Shown: positions 28,596-37,556 of the stretch, piece by piece
Numbering within the stretch: the stretch's first letter is position 1
Layout: each line of letters opens with the position of its first letter
NCBI GenBank assembly: GCA_022484805.1
Contig: JAKVKP010000003.1
Location: forward strand, 62,001-126,000
Direction: 5' to 3'
From: Streptococcaceae bacterium
GTDB lineage: Bacteria > Bacillota > Bacilli > Lactobacillales > Streptococcaceae
Length of the DNA stretch: 64,000 bases
The notes under the pieces: model-generated
What the model was told of the DNA's origin: nothing
The model's input: only the letters and a program-made list of their open reading frames with translations
The model's database searches: none
Program-made: the position numbers and the translations under genes

Positions 28596-29000
28596 TTATA
28601 ACCCTGTTTCTGCTTTTAGCTGAGCATCTTTCATTTCCATTTTACGAATATTCCGTGGTAAAAACGTTCGAATTTCATCCTCATTAAAACCAATTTGCAA
28701 ACGCTTTTCATCCATAATTAAAGGACGACGCAGTATGCTTGGATTTTTCTCAACAATTTCAAGTAATTGTGTGATTGTTAAATCATCAAAATCAACATCA
28801 ATATTTTGAAATACTTTAGAACGCGTTGAAATCAAGTCCTCAGTACCATTTTCAGTCATCGACAATAATTGCTTTAATTCATCAATCGTTAATGGATTAG
28901 AAAACATATTTCGCTCTTTATAAGGAATGCCAAACTGTTCAAACCAACGCTTTGCTTTCCGACAGGAAGTACAGCTCGGAGAAATAAATAATGTAATCAT
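28596..29000 (-). CDS. spx: Spx regulator (ArsC-like)
   Basis: Global stress regulator that binds the alpha C-terminal domain of RNA polymerase. The redox switch is Cys10-xx-Cys13 in SPSCTSCRKA. Spx hallmarks NMFSNPLTIDELK, LISTRSKVF, LRRPLIMDEKRLQIGFNEDEIR and FLPRNIRK are all present. An in-frame upstream ATG at 29045 is rejected: GAGGGAAATT precedes the ATG at 29000, and the 134-residue product starts MITLF as in Spx. It lies about 100 bp after hflX. Confidence 0.95.
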   Translation of the reverse strand: MITLFISPSCTSCRKAKRWFEQFGIPYKERNMFSNPLTIDELKQLLSMTENGTEDLISTRSKVFQNIDVDFDDLTITQLLEIVEKNPSILRRPLIMDEKRLQIGFNEDEIRTFLPRNIRKMEMKDAQLKAETGL

Positions 29001-29098
29001 AATTTCCCTCAATTCTTGCAAGTTACTTATATCATAACAAAACAAACGCTAACATAAAAGATAAATTTCAATTTTCAAAAATAAATATTAGCCGAAAA

Positions 29099-30361
29099 TT
29101 AGCTCGTTCCTTCTTCAATATCTGCAATTATCCAGGCCTTAGCTTGACTTACAAAACCATTTAAAATAATTTGCTGATGTGTTTCATCATAGGTTTCGGC
29201 TACCACAATCAACTCTTTTTTTAGTGCATAAACTCGATAATTTTCCGAAATAGGTAACTGAATTGAAAATGGTGAAAAATTTTGACTGATTACCTCTAAG
29301 ATTTTTTGCTGGATTTTAGCTATGTCAGATGACGATTTGCCAGAGACAATCAATGAATTAAAGGTGTTTGCATTAAAAGCAGGATTTAGATCTTTTTTAT
29401 TATAAATTGTAATCATTTGAATATCCGACATCTTTAATTCTTTGAGTATCGTCAAAACGGTTTCCTCATGCAATTGATAATCTGGATCACTAATATCCAC
29501 GATGTGAAGTAATAAATCAGAATACTTACTTTCTTCTAAGGTAGACTTAAAAGCATCAATCAGCTCTGTCGGCAAATCTTGTATAAAGCCGACAGTATCT
29601 GTAAGGACAGCCTCAAAGCCATTTTCAAATTTCATTTTTTTAGATAATGGATCTAAAGTGGCAAACAATTGATCCTGTACCAAGGTTGCTGTATCGGTTA
29701 ATTGCTCGAAAATCGTTGATTTCCCAGCATTAGTATAACCAACCAAACCAATTTTATAGACACCGCTATCTATACGTTCCGCTCGATTTAACTCGCGTTT
29801 TCTTTCGACAATTTTCAGTTCATTATTAATTTGTAGCATTCGTGTTTGCAAATTACGCCGATCGGTTTCTAATTTTTTCTCACCAGGTCCTCGACCACCA
29901 ATACCACCTGCCTGACGTGATAAGCCAATATTGCTACCGACCAAACGGGGCATTAGATATTTTAATTGCGCCAATTCCACTTGTAATTGACCCTCCCTGC
30001 TTTTCGCGCGTAGGGAAAAAATATCTAAAATTAATTGCATCCGATCAAGCACTTTTACCTGAAGCGTATTTTCTAAAATAATCAATTGACGTGGTGTCAG
30101 TCGTTCATTAAAAATAACGGTCGTGGCATCATTCATTTCAATCAGCTGTTGTAGCTCTTTAATTTTGCCCTTACCTAAGATTGTTTTAGAATCAATTTTT
30201 TCACGGTTTTGAACAATTGTGTCAACAACCATCCCGCCCGCCACTTCTGCCAAATGACCAAGCTCTTTAAACGATGCTTTGAAAGTCCGATAGTTTTCTG
30301 GCGACTCAACACCTGCCAAAATAATTTTCTCTTGTTTTTCTTCGTTACTGATTAAAGCCAT
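29099..30361 (-). CDS. hflX: Ribosome-associated GTPase HflX
   Basis: GTPase that splits or rescues stalled ribosomes. The N-terminal HflX domain contains NERLTPRQLIILE and LRAKSREGQLQVELAQLKYLMPRL (key stretch REGQLQVELAQL), followed by a glycine-rich GGIGGRGPGEKKLE loop. The G domain starts at GYTNAGKST (about 209-217), with DTVGFIQDLP as G3 and NKKD as G4. The length is 420 residues. It overlaps miaA by 10 bp; the miaA-hflX pair is conserved in many bacteria. Confidence 0.95.
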   Translation of the reverse strand: MALISNEEKQEKIILAGVESPENYRTFKASFKELGHLAEVAGGMVVDTIVQNREKIDSKTILGKGKIKELQQLIEMNDATTVIFNERLTPRQLIILENTLQVKVLDRMQLILDIFSLRAKSREGQLQVELAQLKYLMPRLVGSNIGLSRQAGGIGGRGPGEKKLETDRRNLQTRMLQINNELKIVERKRELNRAERIDSGVYKIGLVGYTNAGKSTIFEQLTDTATLVQDQLFATLDPLSKKMKFENGFEAVLTDTVGFIQDLPTELIDAFKSTLEESKYSDLLLHIVDISDPDYQLHEETVLTILKELKMSDIQMITIYNKKDLNPAFNANTFNSLIVSGKSSSDIAKIQQKILEVISQNFSPFSIQLPISENYRVYALKKELIVVAETYDETHQQIILNGFVSQAKAWIIADIEEGTS

Positions 30362-31251
30362 TTCATAACTTCGCTTTCTAAATTTTCTTGAAACTCAGGT
30401 GTTTTGACCAAATCCCAAAATTGGACATCCATTCGATTTCGAAACCAAGTAAGCTGCCTTTTAGCATAACGTCTTGAATTTCTTTTTATCAATTCAACCG
30501 AATCGGTTAGGCTTGTCTGACCTTCAAAATATGGAAATAATTCCTTATAGCCAATCGCCTGGCAAGCTTGACTTGTTGGAAAATTAGCTTTAAGCCAAAG
30601 CGCTTCTTCTAACAGCCCCATTTCTAGCATTATATCAACTCTTTGGTTAATACGTTGGTATAATAATTCACGCTCTGTATTCAAGCCAATAACTTTGAAA
30701 TCATAATCAAGCGTTTGATTGGAAAATTCTGTTTGAAACTTTGCCAAGGTTAACTTTCTAACCAATCGCCTGCGATTTGCTATCGGAATTTGTTTAGCAG
30801 ACGATGGGGCAACCAGAAATAGCTTTTGCCACAATGCCTCGTTGGTCAAAGGACCAGACTCCAACTCATGCTGATATTGATTCATTTTCTCGTGGTTACC
30901 CTCACCACCAAGATGATAGCCATCAATTAGAGATTGAATATATAGACCAGTACCTCCAACAATAATTGGCAATTTACCAAGATTGATAATTTCTGTTATT
31001 TTTTGATTGGCTAACGTCACAAACTCGAAAACTGAAAAACCTTCTTCTGGTGATTTAATATCGATTAAGTGATGCCTTGCTTGTGCTTGCTCCGCCGGCG
31101 TTGCCTTTGCTGTTCCAATATCTAAATGACGATAAACTTGCATCGAATCGCCGCTGATAACTTCTCCATTAAATTTACAAGCCAAATCAATACCTAACTT
31201 TGTTTTGCCAACGGCAGTTGGTCCGACAATCACTATCACTTTATGATTCAA
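30352..31251 (-). CDS. miaA: tRNA dimethylallyltransferase MiaA
   Basis: Adds the dimethylallyl group to N6 of A37 in tRNAs reading UNN codons. The P-loop GPTAVGKTKLG is at about 9-19, with SGDSMQVYRHLDIGTAK, ARHHLID and VGGTGLYIQSL following, and the catalytic tail RRYAKRQLTWFRN. The length is 299 residues. The start is TTG at 31251, with GTG at 31239 as the next option; no ATG gives a complete P-loop. It overlaps glpQ upstream by 11 bp and hflX downstream by 10 bp. Confidence 0.95.
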   Translation of the reverse strand: MNHKVIVIVGPTAVGKTKLGIDLACKFNGEVISGDSMQVYRHLDIGTAKATPAEQAQARHHLIDIKSPEEGFSVFEFVTLANQKITEIINLGKLPIIVGGTGLYIQSLIDGYHLGGEGNHEKMNQYQHELESGPLTNEALWQKLFLVAPSSAKQIPIANRRRLVRKLTLAKFQTEFSNQTLDYDFKVIGLNTERELLYQRINQRVDIMLEMGLLEEALWLKANFPTSQACQAIGYKELFPYFEGQTSLTDSVELIKRNSRRYAKRQLTWFRNRMDVQFWDLVKTPEFQENLESEVMKWL

Positions 31252-31990
31252 TTTCTAAATCCATATCTTTCCTAATTTTTAATGCTTCCTTTGGATAATC
31301 AGTAATGATTCCCTCTAATTGATGCTGAAAAGCAATTTTCATTTGTTTGGGGTCATTAATTGTCCAAGGTCTAATTTTTAAAGGGAAGGTTTGATTAATC
31401 AATGGTAGATTAGCCAAAACCCAATCGATCTTTGGATGGATTGCTTCGAGACTTGGTGCGGCTAAGGCAGTTTTAACCTTCTTTTCACTTGTGCTAAAAA
31501 TGTAAGCTTTTTTTGCCATCGCATCAAATTTTTCAAGTCGTTCTAGTGTCTTAAAATTAAAACTAGAATACATATATTGAAATGACATCTTTGTCGTTTG
31601 CAAAAGCTCTGCAATAATTGGCTCAATTGCAAAGTATTCAATATGATCAGTTTTTACTTCGATATTTAACATTCCGTGATAATCATAATCATTGAGCAAT
31701 TGAATGACTTCTCTCAAGGTTGGCACTTTAGTTTTTTTAAAACGTGATTCATACCAGCCACCCGCATCGAATTCCTTCAGCTCTTCTAAGGTATAATTTT
31801 GAATTAATCCCTTTCCATCTGTGGTTCGATCAATTTTTTCATCATGCATAACGATTAATTGGTCGTCTTTAGATAAATGAACATCCAGTTCAATACCATC
31901 TGCACCCAATTTCACAGCGCTCTCAAATGCAGGCAATGTATTTTCTGGAAAATAGCCTCGATCACCGCGATGTGCAAATACTTTTGTCGT
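31241..31990 (-). CDS. glpQ: Glycerophosphodiester phosphodiesterase with apparent ACG start
   Basis: GDPD-family TIM-barrel hydrolase releasing glycerol 3-phosphate from glycerophosphodiesters. Essential active-site residues begin with KVFAHRGDRG, then PENTLPAFE, IELDVHLSKD and MHDEKIDRTTDG. The usual starts miss the HRG motif: the first TTG is at 31936, inside ENTLPAF. Between the upstream in-frame stop and HRG there is no ATG, GTG or TTG. A GGAGG (32001-31997) lies six bases before an ACG at 31990-31988, exactly where homologues have ATG (ACG-T-K-V-F-A-H-R-G). Either a rare ACG start or a start-codon mutation is therefore indicated. 249 residues from that codon. Confidence 0.8.
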   Translation of the reverse strand, partial: TTKVFAHRGDRGYFPENTLPAFESAVKLGADGIELDVHLSKDDQLIVMHDEKIDRTTDGKGLIQNYTLEELKEFDAGGWYESRFKKTKVPTLREVIQLLNDYDYHGMLNIEVKTDHIEYFAIEPIIAELLQTTKMSFQYMYSSFNFKTLERLEKFDAMAKKAYIFSTSEKKVKTALAAPSLEAIHPKIDWVLANLPLINQTFPLKIRPWTINDPKQMKIAFQHQLEGIITDYPKEALKIRKDMDLEIES

Positions 31991-32082
31991 AGTAAGCCTC
32001 CGACTTTGGTTTGATTTTTCACTTTTTCAACCTTTTCTGTGGAAAAATTATTGGAAAAAGTCCATAATTAATATATACAAAA

Positions 32083-32128
32083 GATGTATCAACCACTGAT
32101 ATTCTTTTGAATATCTTAAAGGTACATC
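32083..32128. repeat. Hairpin between divergent glpQ and DUF3042 genes
   Basis: The inner perfect arms are GATATTC/GAATATC (32098-32104, 32109-32115) with a TTTT loop; outer arms are GATGTA/TACATC. It lies in the divergent promoter region, so it may be an operator or a leader hairpin. Function unknown. Confidence 0.45.
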
Positions 32129-32223
32129 ATTTTATTAATGAGAACAAGTCTATCAGTTGATTTTTATTGATTGATTCATCATTTACTTGTCTGATTAATC
32201 TTTAATTAAGGAGGAATTTCATT

Positions 32224-32391
32224 ATGGGTAAATTTGCTAAGGGTGTATTTACAGGCGTAGCGGTTACAGTTGGTGCAGTAGCTGCGGTTGCAACTGCAGT
32301 TAAAAAGACAGTTGTCGATCCAATCGACGAAAAAGAAAAATTTGTTGAAGAAAATCGGAAAAAAGCTGCCCGAAAACGTGTTTCTCGCTAA
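32224..32391 (+). CDS. DUF3042 family small protein
   Basis: A 55-residue product starting MGKFAKGVFTGVAVTVG and ending in a basic ARKRVSR. It has an N-terminal alanine/valine-rich hydrophobic stretch (about 7-27) followed by KKTVVDPIDEKEKF, the pattern of the DUF3042 family of Lactobacillales. AAGGAGG precedes the ATG at ideal spacing and a terminator follows. It is divergent from glpQ; DUF3042 near miaA/glpQ is a recurrent arrangement as I recall. Function unknown; it is probably a membrane-associated peptide. Confidence 0.85.
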   Translation: MGKFAKGVFTGVAVTVGAVAAVATAVKKTVVDPIDEKEKFVEENRKKAARKRVSR

Positions 32392-32412
32392 GCTACATTG
32401 AATAGAAAACTT

Positions 32413-32443
32413 AAATCATCCTAATGAATTAGGGTGATTTTTT
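32413..32443 (+). terminator. Terminator of the DUF3042 gene
   Basis: AAATCATCCTAAT with a 2-base loop and its near-complement ATTAGGGTGATTT (one G-T pair) followed by T residues. Confidence 0.85.
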
Positions 32444-32484
32444 GATTGTTTATCTCAAATCAAATACGCTTTTGAAATAAAGAA

Positions 32485-32528
32485 ACAGCGAAATTCGACT
32501 AAAAATATTTTTAGTATGATTTCGCTGT
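32485..32528 (-). terminator. Hairpin ending the ABC transporter operon
   Basis: ACAGCGAAAT and its complement (32485-32494, 32519-32528) enclose a second internal stem ACTAAAAA/TTTTTAGT. On the minus strand it is followed by TTCTTTATTT, 60 bases past the last ABC gene. Confidence 0.7.
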
Positions 32529-32587
32529 AAATTCTTATCCAAAAATCAAGATCAAGAAATCTTGAATTGATTATTTTATTAATAAAG

Positions 32588-34327
32588 CTATGCTTTTACA
32601 GTCCAATTGCGCGCTTTTTCTTGCTCCCGGTACATTTGTGCGTACCAATCGTTATTTGCAAGAAGTGTTTGGTGATTGCCTCGTTCTCTAATCTTTCCTT
32701 CGTCTAGCACAACGATTTGATCTGCATTTATAATTGTATTAAGACGATGTGCAATTACAACTACTGTCTTGTCACGCATTAAATAATCCATTGCCTCATT
32801 AATTTCCTCCTCATTGTCAACATCAAGGCTAGAGGTTGTTTCATCCAATAAAACAATCGGAGCATCCTTGAGTAAGGCTCTCGCAATTGAAATACGTTGC
32901 TTTTCACCACCAGATAGCGTTGAACCACCTTCCCCAACTATTGTTTCATAGCCCTTTTCCAATTGTGAGATAAAATCATGACAGCGGGCAATTTGACAGA
33001 CTGCTTCTACTTCTGCCATTGTGGCCTCTGGCTTAGCTAAACGAATATTATTAATAATAGTATCATTAAATAAATAAACATCTTGAAAAACACAACTAAT
33101 TTGTTGAGTCAATGTATCTGGTTTTAAATCGTTGATTGCCTGATTACCGATGGTAATTTGACCTTCAGTTACATCCCAAAAACGTGAAATCAACGCAATT
33201 AAGGTTGACTTCCCTGAACCCGACGGTCCAATTAAGGCACAGGTCTCTCCATTAGCAATCGTCAGACTCAAATCTTTAATGACTGGTACGTCAGCTTCAT
33301 AAGCAAAGGAAACACGCTCAAATTGAATTTGATGAGATTCACCAATAAATTGTTGTGCTGTATATGGCAATGGTTTTTCGCTTAACACATTTTTAATATT
33401 ATTCACTGATTTTGCAAAGAATTTCATTTCAGCATAGATGCCGCCGACGGCAACGAGCTGTGAGCTAATCGAAATACTCAACATCAAAACAGCGATAAAA
33501 CGCTCCATTGTGACCTGACCCTCAATTAATAAATATGTACCCCAAACAATTGCCAAAGGTAAAATCATGGAAACAATAGATTGAAAGATGACCACATATG
33601 GTCCAATTGATAATTCCACTTTGATAGAAGATTTTCGCAAATCATTAAAGGATTGGTTCAGACGTGTAAACTTAGTACCTGTCAATTTATACAATCGAAA
33701 AGTTCTAATGCCATTGATATACTCAACAACTCTTGAGACAACATCATTAATCTTGACCTGATGCTGCTTAGACATATTAGAACTCGTATGACCACCTTTA
33801 GTTAAAACTGGTATCGCCAAACCAATCATGATGAGGATTAAAATTGAGAAACGAAAATCGATAATAATTGCTGAGATGACACCTAAAGCAATCATAAAAA
33901 GACCTTTAATAAAATCATTAAAATAATGGGTTAGCAATTGCTCAAAGTCTGAAATATCTGTTGTAAAATGACTCGCTAGCTTACCAATACTGTTTTTATT
34001 AAAATAACCCAAATTCAATTCACGTACGTGCTCAGCAAGATGAATTCTTAATTTAGTAATGATTTCTGAGCCACGGTATTGCATAGAATTATAGGTAATA
34101 CCTGATATTAAAACTCTTAAAACAAAAACGATTAATAATACAATGCTCGCTATAATAAAAAAGCGTGTCGTAAACTCATTTTTTACTAGCTGGACGATTG
34201 CAATAATCATAACAGCATAGTAAAACATCGTTAAAATGCCATCCAAGATTGATAAAAGAAGTGGCTGAATTAAACGCTTCTTCTGATCTAATAATACTAC
34301 ATTAATATTGCCAATTAATTCTTTCAT
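32588..34327 (-). CDS. Exporter-fold ABC half-transporter, second of pair
   Basis: An N-terminal membrane domain with about six helices (residues about 15-310) is fused to an NBD. Walker A is GPSGSGKST, the signature LSGGEKQR, Walker B PIVLLDETTS, and the H-loop VVIAHRL, so it looks catalytically complete. It likely forms a heterodimer with the preceding gene. The frame is open to 34366, but GGGGAGG lies just before the ATG at 34327. That ATG overlaps the upstream stop as ATGA, so it is preferred (579 residues). It is the last gene of the Fur-box-controlled ECF cluster. Its fold is that of exporters, yet YbtPQ-type relatives import metal-siderophores. Direction of transport is inference. Confidence 0.87.
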   Translation of the reverse strand: MKELIGNINVVLLDQKKRLIQPLLLSILDGILTMFYYAVMIIAIVQLVKNEFTTRFFIIASIVLLIVFVLRVLISGITYNSMQYRGSEIITKLRIHLAEHVRELNLGYFNKNSIGKLASHFTTDISDFEQLLTHYFNDFIKGLFMIALGVISAIIIDFRFSILILIMIGLAIPVLTKGGHTSSNMSKQHQVKINDVVSRVVEYINGIRTFRLYKLTGTKFTRLNQSFNDLRKSSIKVELSIGPYVVIFQSIVSMILPLAIVWGTYLLIEGQVTMERFIAVLMLSISISSQLVAVGGIYAEMKFFAKSVNNIKNVLSEKPLPYTAQQFIGESHQIQFERVSFAYEADVPVIKDLSLTIANGETCALIGPSGSGKSTLIALISRFWDVTEGQITIGNQAINDLKPDTLTQQISCVFQDVYLFNDTIINNIRLAKPEATMAEVEAVCQIARCHDFISQLEKGYETIVGEGGSTLSGGEKQRISIARALLKDAPIVLLDETTSSLDVDNEEEINEAMDYLMRDKTVVVIAHRLNTIINADQIVVLDEGKIRERGNHQTLLANNDWYAQMYREQEKARNWTVKA

Positions 34328-36063
34328 GATGCCTCCCCGCCGCTTGTATTGACGTATGTTTGCCAAAGCTTTGCATAAAATCCATTATGCTGAATTAAGT
34401 TTTGATGTGTGTCGGCCTCAACTATCCTACCATCGTCAAAAACACAAATTTGATCTGCATTAACAATTGTATGCAAACGATGTGCAATCATGATTGTTGT
34501 TTTATTTTTTAACAATTCATTTAATGCTAATTGAATTTTACGTTCATTCTCAATATCTGTATAACTTGTTGCTTCATCAAAGATAATAATTGGAGAATTT
34601 TTTAGAATTGCTCTGGCAATGCAAATCCTTTGTTTTTCTCCACCAGACATTTTAATACCTGCCTCACCAATATGTGTATCGTAGCCCTTTGGCAAGCTCA
34701 TAATAAAATCATGAATTTGCGCCGCTTGGCATGCTTCAATTATGGCTGATTCGTCTGCATCGGGACTGCCAACTGCCACATTCATTCGAATTGTATCATG
34801 AAGCATAAAAGCCTCTTGAAATACGAAGCTCACTGCATCCATTAATGCTGCTTCTGAGAAGTCATTGATTGGCCGACCATTAATTGCAAGCTGACCCTTT
34901 ACCACATCCCAAAACCGGGGTACTAATTGTGCCGCAGTTGATTTTCCTGATCCTGAGCTACCGACAAATGCGGTTAAGCTCCCTTTTTTTACTTCTAAAT
35001 TAATGCCATGTAAGACCTCTTTAGTCTGATACGAAAATGAAACATCTTCAAATTGCAAATTTAAATCAGTACCATTAATTGGCATATCTCCAAATTTTTG
35101 CTCTGGTACATTCATAATCTCCTTTACTCGGCCGACACCACTTACAATTTGTGTAATGGACATTGAAAAGCCGATTAAAGCCTTCAACGAACTTAAAAAG
35201 ATAATCCCCATAATCAAAAAGAATAAAAAGGTTACGACTGATAGATTATTATTCAAATACAAGTAACCACCTAGTGGAAACGTAAAAAGAATTGCCGAAT
35301 CAATTAAAACTAAAAAGATGGCGTAGGGCGGTCCCTGTGACTTGGTACACTCCACCCACATCGTATGATACTCCTCAACAGTGTCAGAATATTGTCGAAA
35401 GCCCTTTGCAGTCACGTTGAAGGTTTTCATTACATTCATCCCGTTGACATATTGCATAATTGCAGCATTTAGTTTTTCAATAAGCTGGTGATAAAGCGTC
35501 ATGTAATTACCACTTAGTTTCATACCAATAATCATGACAAAGGCTCCTAAAATAATTGGAACTAAAAGATTTAAGGCTAATAAATGATTTAATGAAAACA
35601 AGTAGGCAAATACAATAATTGGAGCAGCGATTGCTTTCGTTAAATCGGGAATTTGGTGAGCCAATAAAAGCTCCATGCGCTCGGTATCCTCAATGATGGT
35701 TTTCTTAATTTTTCCCGAAGCAGTTGAACTAAAAAAGCCAAGATGAACTTTGGCAATATGAGCGCTTAATAAACATCTAACATTATATAGCGTATTAAAT
35801 GCACCAATATGAGAAAAGGTTAGACTTAAAATCATCATTAAAAATTTCAAAATAATGGCAATTGCTGCATAGATACCAAATCTTTTAGCCTGCTCCAAAT
35901 CTGGAGTTGTGCCAAATAAATAAAGCATCACTCGATATAGCATTATAAATGGGAAAAAATCTAACAATCCCGAAAGTACACTAAAAAAAGCAGATAAAGC
36001 AAGTAACCATTTAGATTTACCCGCAATTTTTAGCAGATAAGAAATATTATTTTCCTGACTCAT
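34324..36063 (-). CDS. Exporter-fold ABC half-transporter, first of pair
   Basis: About six membrane helices (residues about 20-300) are followed by an NBD with GSSGSGKST, MSGGEKQRICIARAI, Walker B PIIIFDEATS and the H-loop IMIAHRL. The D-loop reads SYTD instead of the usual SSLD, which is a small departure. GGAGGG lies five bases before the ATG at 36063, giving 579 residues and a 17-bp overlap with the ATPase gene upstream; longer in-frame starts to 36111 are less likely. It is paired by ATGA overlap with the next half-transporter. Context (ECF genes, Fur box) suggests iron-complex transport, as for YbtP/YbtQ and mycobacterial IrtAB; this is inference. Confidence 0.87.
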   Translation of the reverse strand: MSQENNISYLLKIAGKSKWLLALSAFFSVLSGLLDFFPFIMLYRVMLYLFGTTPDLEQAKRFGIYAAIAIILKFLMMILSLTFSHIGAFNTLYNVRCLLSAHIAKVHLGFFSSTASGKIKKTIIEDTERMELLLAHQIPDLTKAIAAPIIVFAYLFSLNHLLALNLLVPIILGAFVMIIGMKLSGNYMTLYHQLIEKLNAAIMQYVNGMNVMKTFNVTAKGFRQYSDTVEEYHTMWVECTKSQGPPYAIFLVLIDSAILFTFPLGGYLYLNNNLSVVTFLFFLIMGIIFLSSLKALIGFSMSITQIVSGVGRVKEIMNVPEQKFGDMPINGTDLNLQFEDVSFSYQTKEVLHGINLEVKKGSLTAFVGSSGSGKSTAAQLVPRFWDVVKGQLAINGRPINDFSEAALMDAVSFVFQEAFMLHDTIRMNVAVGSPDADESAIIEACQAAQIHDFIMSLPKGYDTHIGEAGIKMSGGEKQRICIARAILKNSPIIIFDEATSYTDIENERKIQLALNELLKNKTTIMIAHRLHTIVNADQICVFDDGRIVEADTHQNLIQHNGFYAKLWQTYVNTSGGEAS

Positions 36064-37543
36064 TAATCCCTCCATCGTGATTTGATATGAAAAAGCTTTT
36101 CGTTTTTTCAAGATTTTCTTTCGTCAATGAATAAAATTCAACATTTCCACCTTGATTGAGTTTTAAAACATGACTAGAACAATTACTGATTAATTCTAAA
36201 TCGTGCGTAATTAGAAAAATAGTTTTACCAAGCTCAGAGAGCTGTTGGATACACTCAGCAACCTCCTGCATATGCTTTAAGTCCAAACCGCTTGTTGGTT
36301 CATCAAAGAATAAATAGTCACAATCGCTAGCCAGGGCGCTAGCAATAGCTACCCTCTGCTTTTGACCGCCAGATAAAGCCAGTGGATGTAAATCAGCAAA
36401 ATCAGCAATCCCTAATTTTTCAAGTAACTGAAGCGCCTGTGATTCATCTGGTTGATTCATACTTAACAAAACTTCATCCAAGACAGATTCAGTGAATAAT
36501 TGGTGATTGACATCCTGCATTACTAAATAGCTTTTTTTTAGTCGTTGCTTCGCATTAATTTGCAATTTTTCATCAAAAATTTCAGAATTACTATGTTTTT
36601 CTAAACCGCAAAAGCATCTGGCAAAGGTAGTTTTACCTGCACCATTATGACCAATAATCGCTGTTACAGAGGCTTTAGGAATCAATAAATCATGAATATT
36701 CAAGGCATTTTTTTTAGATTTTGGATAAGAAAAATTAAGCGCTTTAATTGAAATAAAATCTTGCTTTACCTTGCTTGCTTTAATTGTCATTTGAATATTT
36801 TTCAATGAAAGCGGGCGTAATCCTAACGTCTGCAGCTTTCTAGCGGGTAGATTTTTAAAGGCTTCCGCCGTATACTCTTGTTCAATTTGACCATCCTTAA
36901 GATAAATCACTCGATCAATCAAATCCTTTAAATAATATAAACGATGCTCAGCAATGACGATCGTTCGCCCCTGTGCTTTCCAGAATTTTAACTGCAATCG
37001 CAAATCGTTAATTGCCGTCACGTCTAAATTTGATGATGGCTCATCTAAGACATAAATTGGATTTTCAGTAACCGATACTGTACCACAGGCAATTTTTTGC
37101 TTTTCACCACCAGAAAGCTTAAATATATCGCGATTCATCAAAGGCGCTAGCTTTAAATCAATAACTGCTTGCTGTACTCTAGCCTCTATTTCAATAGGAT
37201 CAATACCCTGATTTTCACAGCCAAAAACCAATTCACTTGTCGTATTTGTGCTAAAAAATTGAGAACGTGGATTCTGAAAAACAGTACCAACTATTTTGGA
37301 AGTTTGCTGTAAGCTCCGCTCAAAATGTGAGTCTTGATTAATCAATATTTGACCTGAAAGCTCTCCTGGATAGAAATTGGGCACTAAACCATTAATTAGG
37401 CGTACAATCGTTGTTTTACCACATCCTGAAGCTCCACAAAGCAAAACAAGCTCCCCTTCATTAATTGATAAATCGACCTTTTTTAAATTTTGCTTAGTTG
37501 CTTCACCCTGATAGGCAAAATTAACATTATTAAATTGAATCAT
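36047..37543 (-). CDS. ECF transporter ATPase with two fused NBDs
   Basis: Energy-coupling subunit with two ATP-binding domains in one chain, 498 residues. NBD1 has GASGCGKTT, LSGGEKQKIACG and VLDEPSSNLD; NBD2 has GHNGAGKTT, LSGGQKQRVAIA and FFDEPTSGLD. Unlike the widespread EcfA1/EcfA2 pair encoded beside ribosomal genes, this fused form belongs to dedicated group I ECF systems. The frame is open to 37582, but AAGGGGACAAT precedes the ATG at 37543. It lies 13 bp after the EcfT gene and overlaps the following ABC gene by 17 bp. Confidence 0.9.
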   Translation of the reverse strand: MIQFNNVNFAYQGEATKQNLKKVDLSINEGELVLLCGASGCGKTTIVRLINGLVPNFYPGELSGQILINQDSHFERSLQQTSKIVGTVFQNPRSQFFSTNTTSELVFGCENQGIDPIEIEARVQQAVIDLKLAPLMNRDIFKLSGGEKQKIACGTVSVTENPIYVLDEPSSNLDVTAINDLRLQLKFWKAQGRTIVIAEHRLYYLKDLIDRVIYLKDGQIEQEYTAEAFKNLPARKLQTLGLRPLSLKNIQMTIKASKVKQDFISIKALNFSYPKSKKNALNIHDLLIPKASVTAIIGHNGAGKTTFARCFCGLEKHSNSEIFDEKLQINAKQRLKKSYLVMQDVNHQLFTESVLDEVLLSMNQPDESQALQLLEKLGIADFADLHPLALSGGQKQRVAIASALASDCDYLFFDEPTSGLDLKHMQEVAECIQQLSELGKTIFLITHDLELISNCSSHVLKLNQGGNVEFYSLTKENLEKTKSFFISNHDGGINESGK

Positions 37544-37556
37544 ATTGTCCCCTTTT

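Noticed and set aside
28477-28600. Fluoride riboswitch before the CLC gene
   Set aside because: The conserved crcB-motif bases were not seen; the region is dominated by a terminator-like hairpin.
31241-31936. Truncated glpQ from TTG at 31936
   Set aside because: This would remove the HRG active-site motif that is encoded intact upstream in the same frame.
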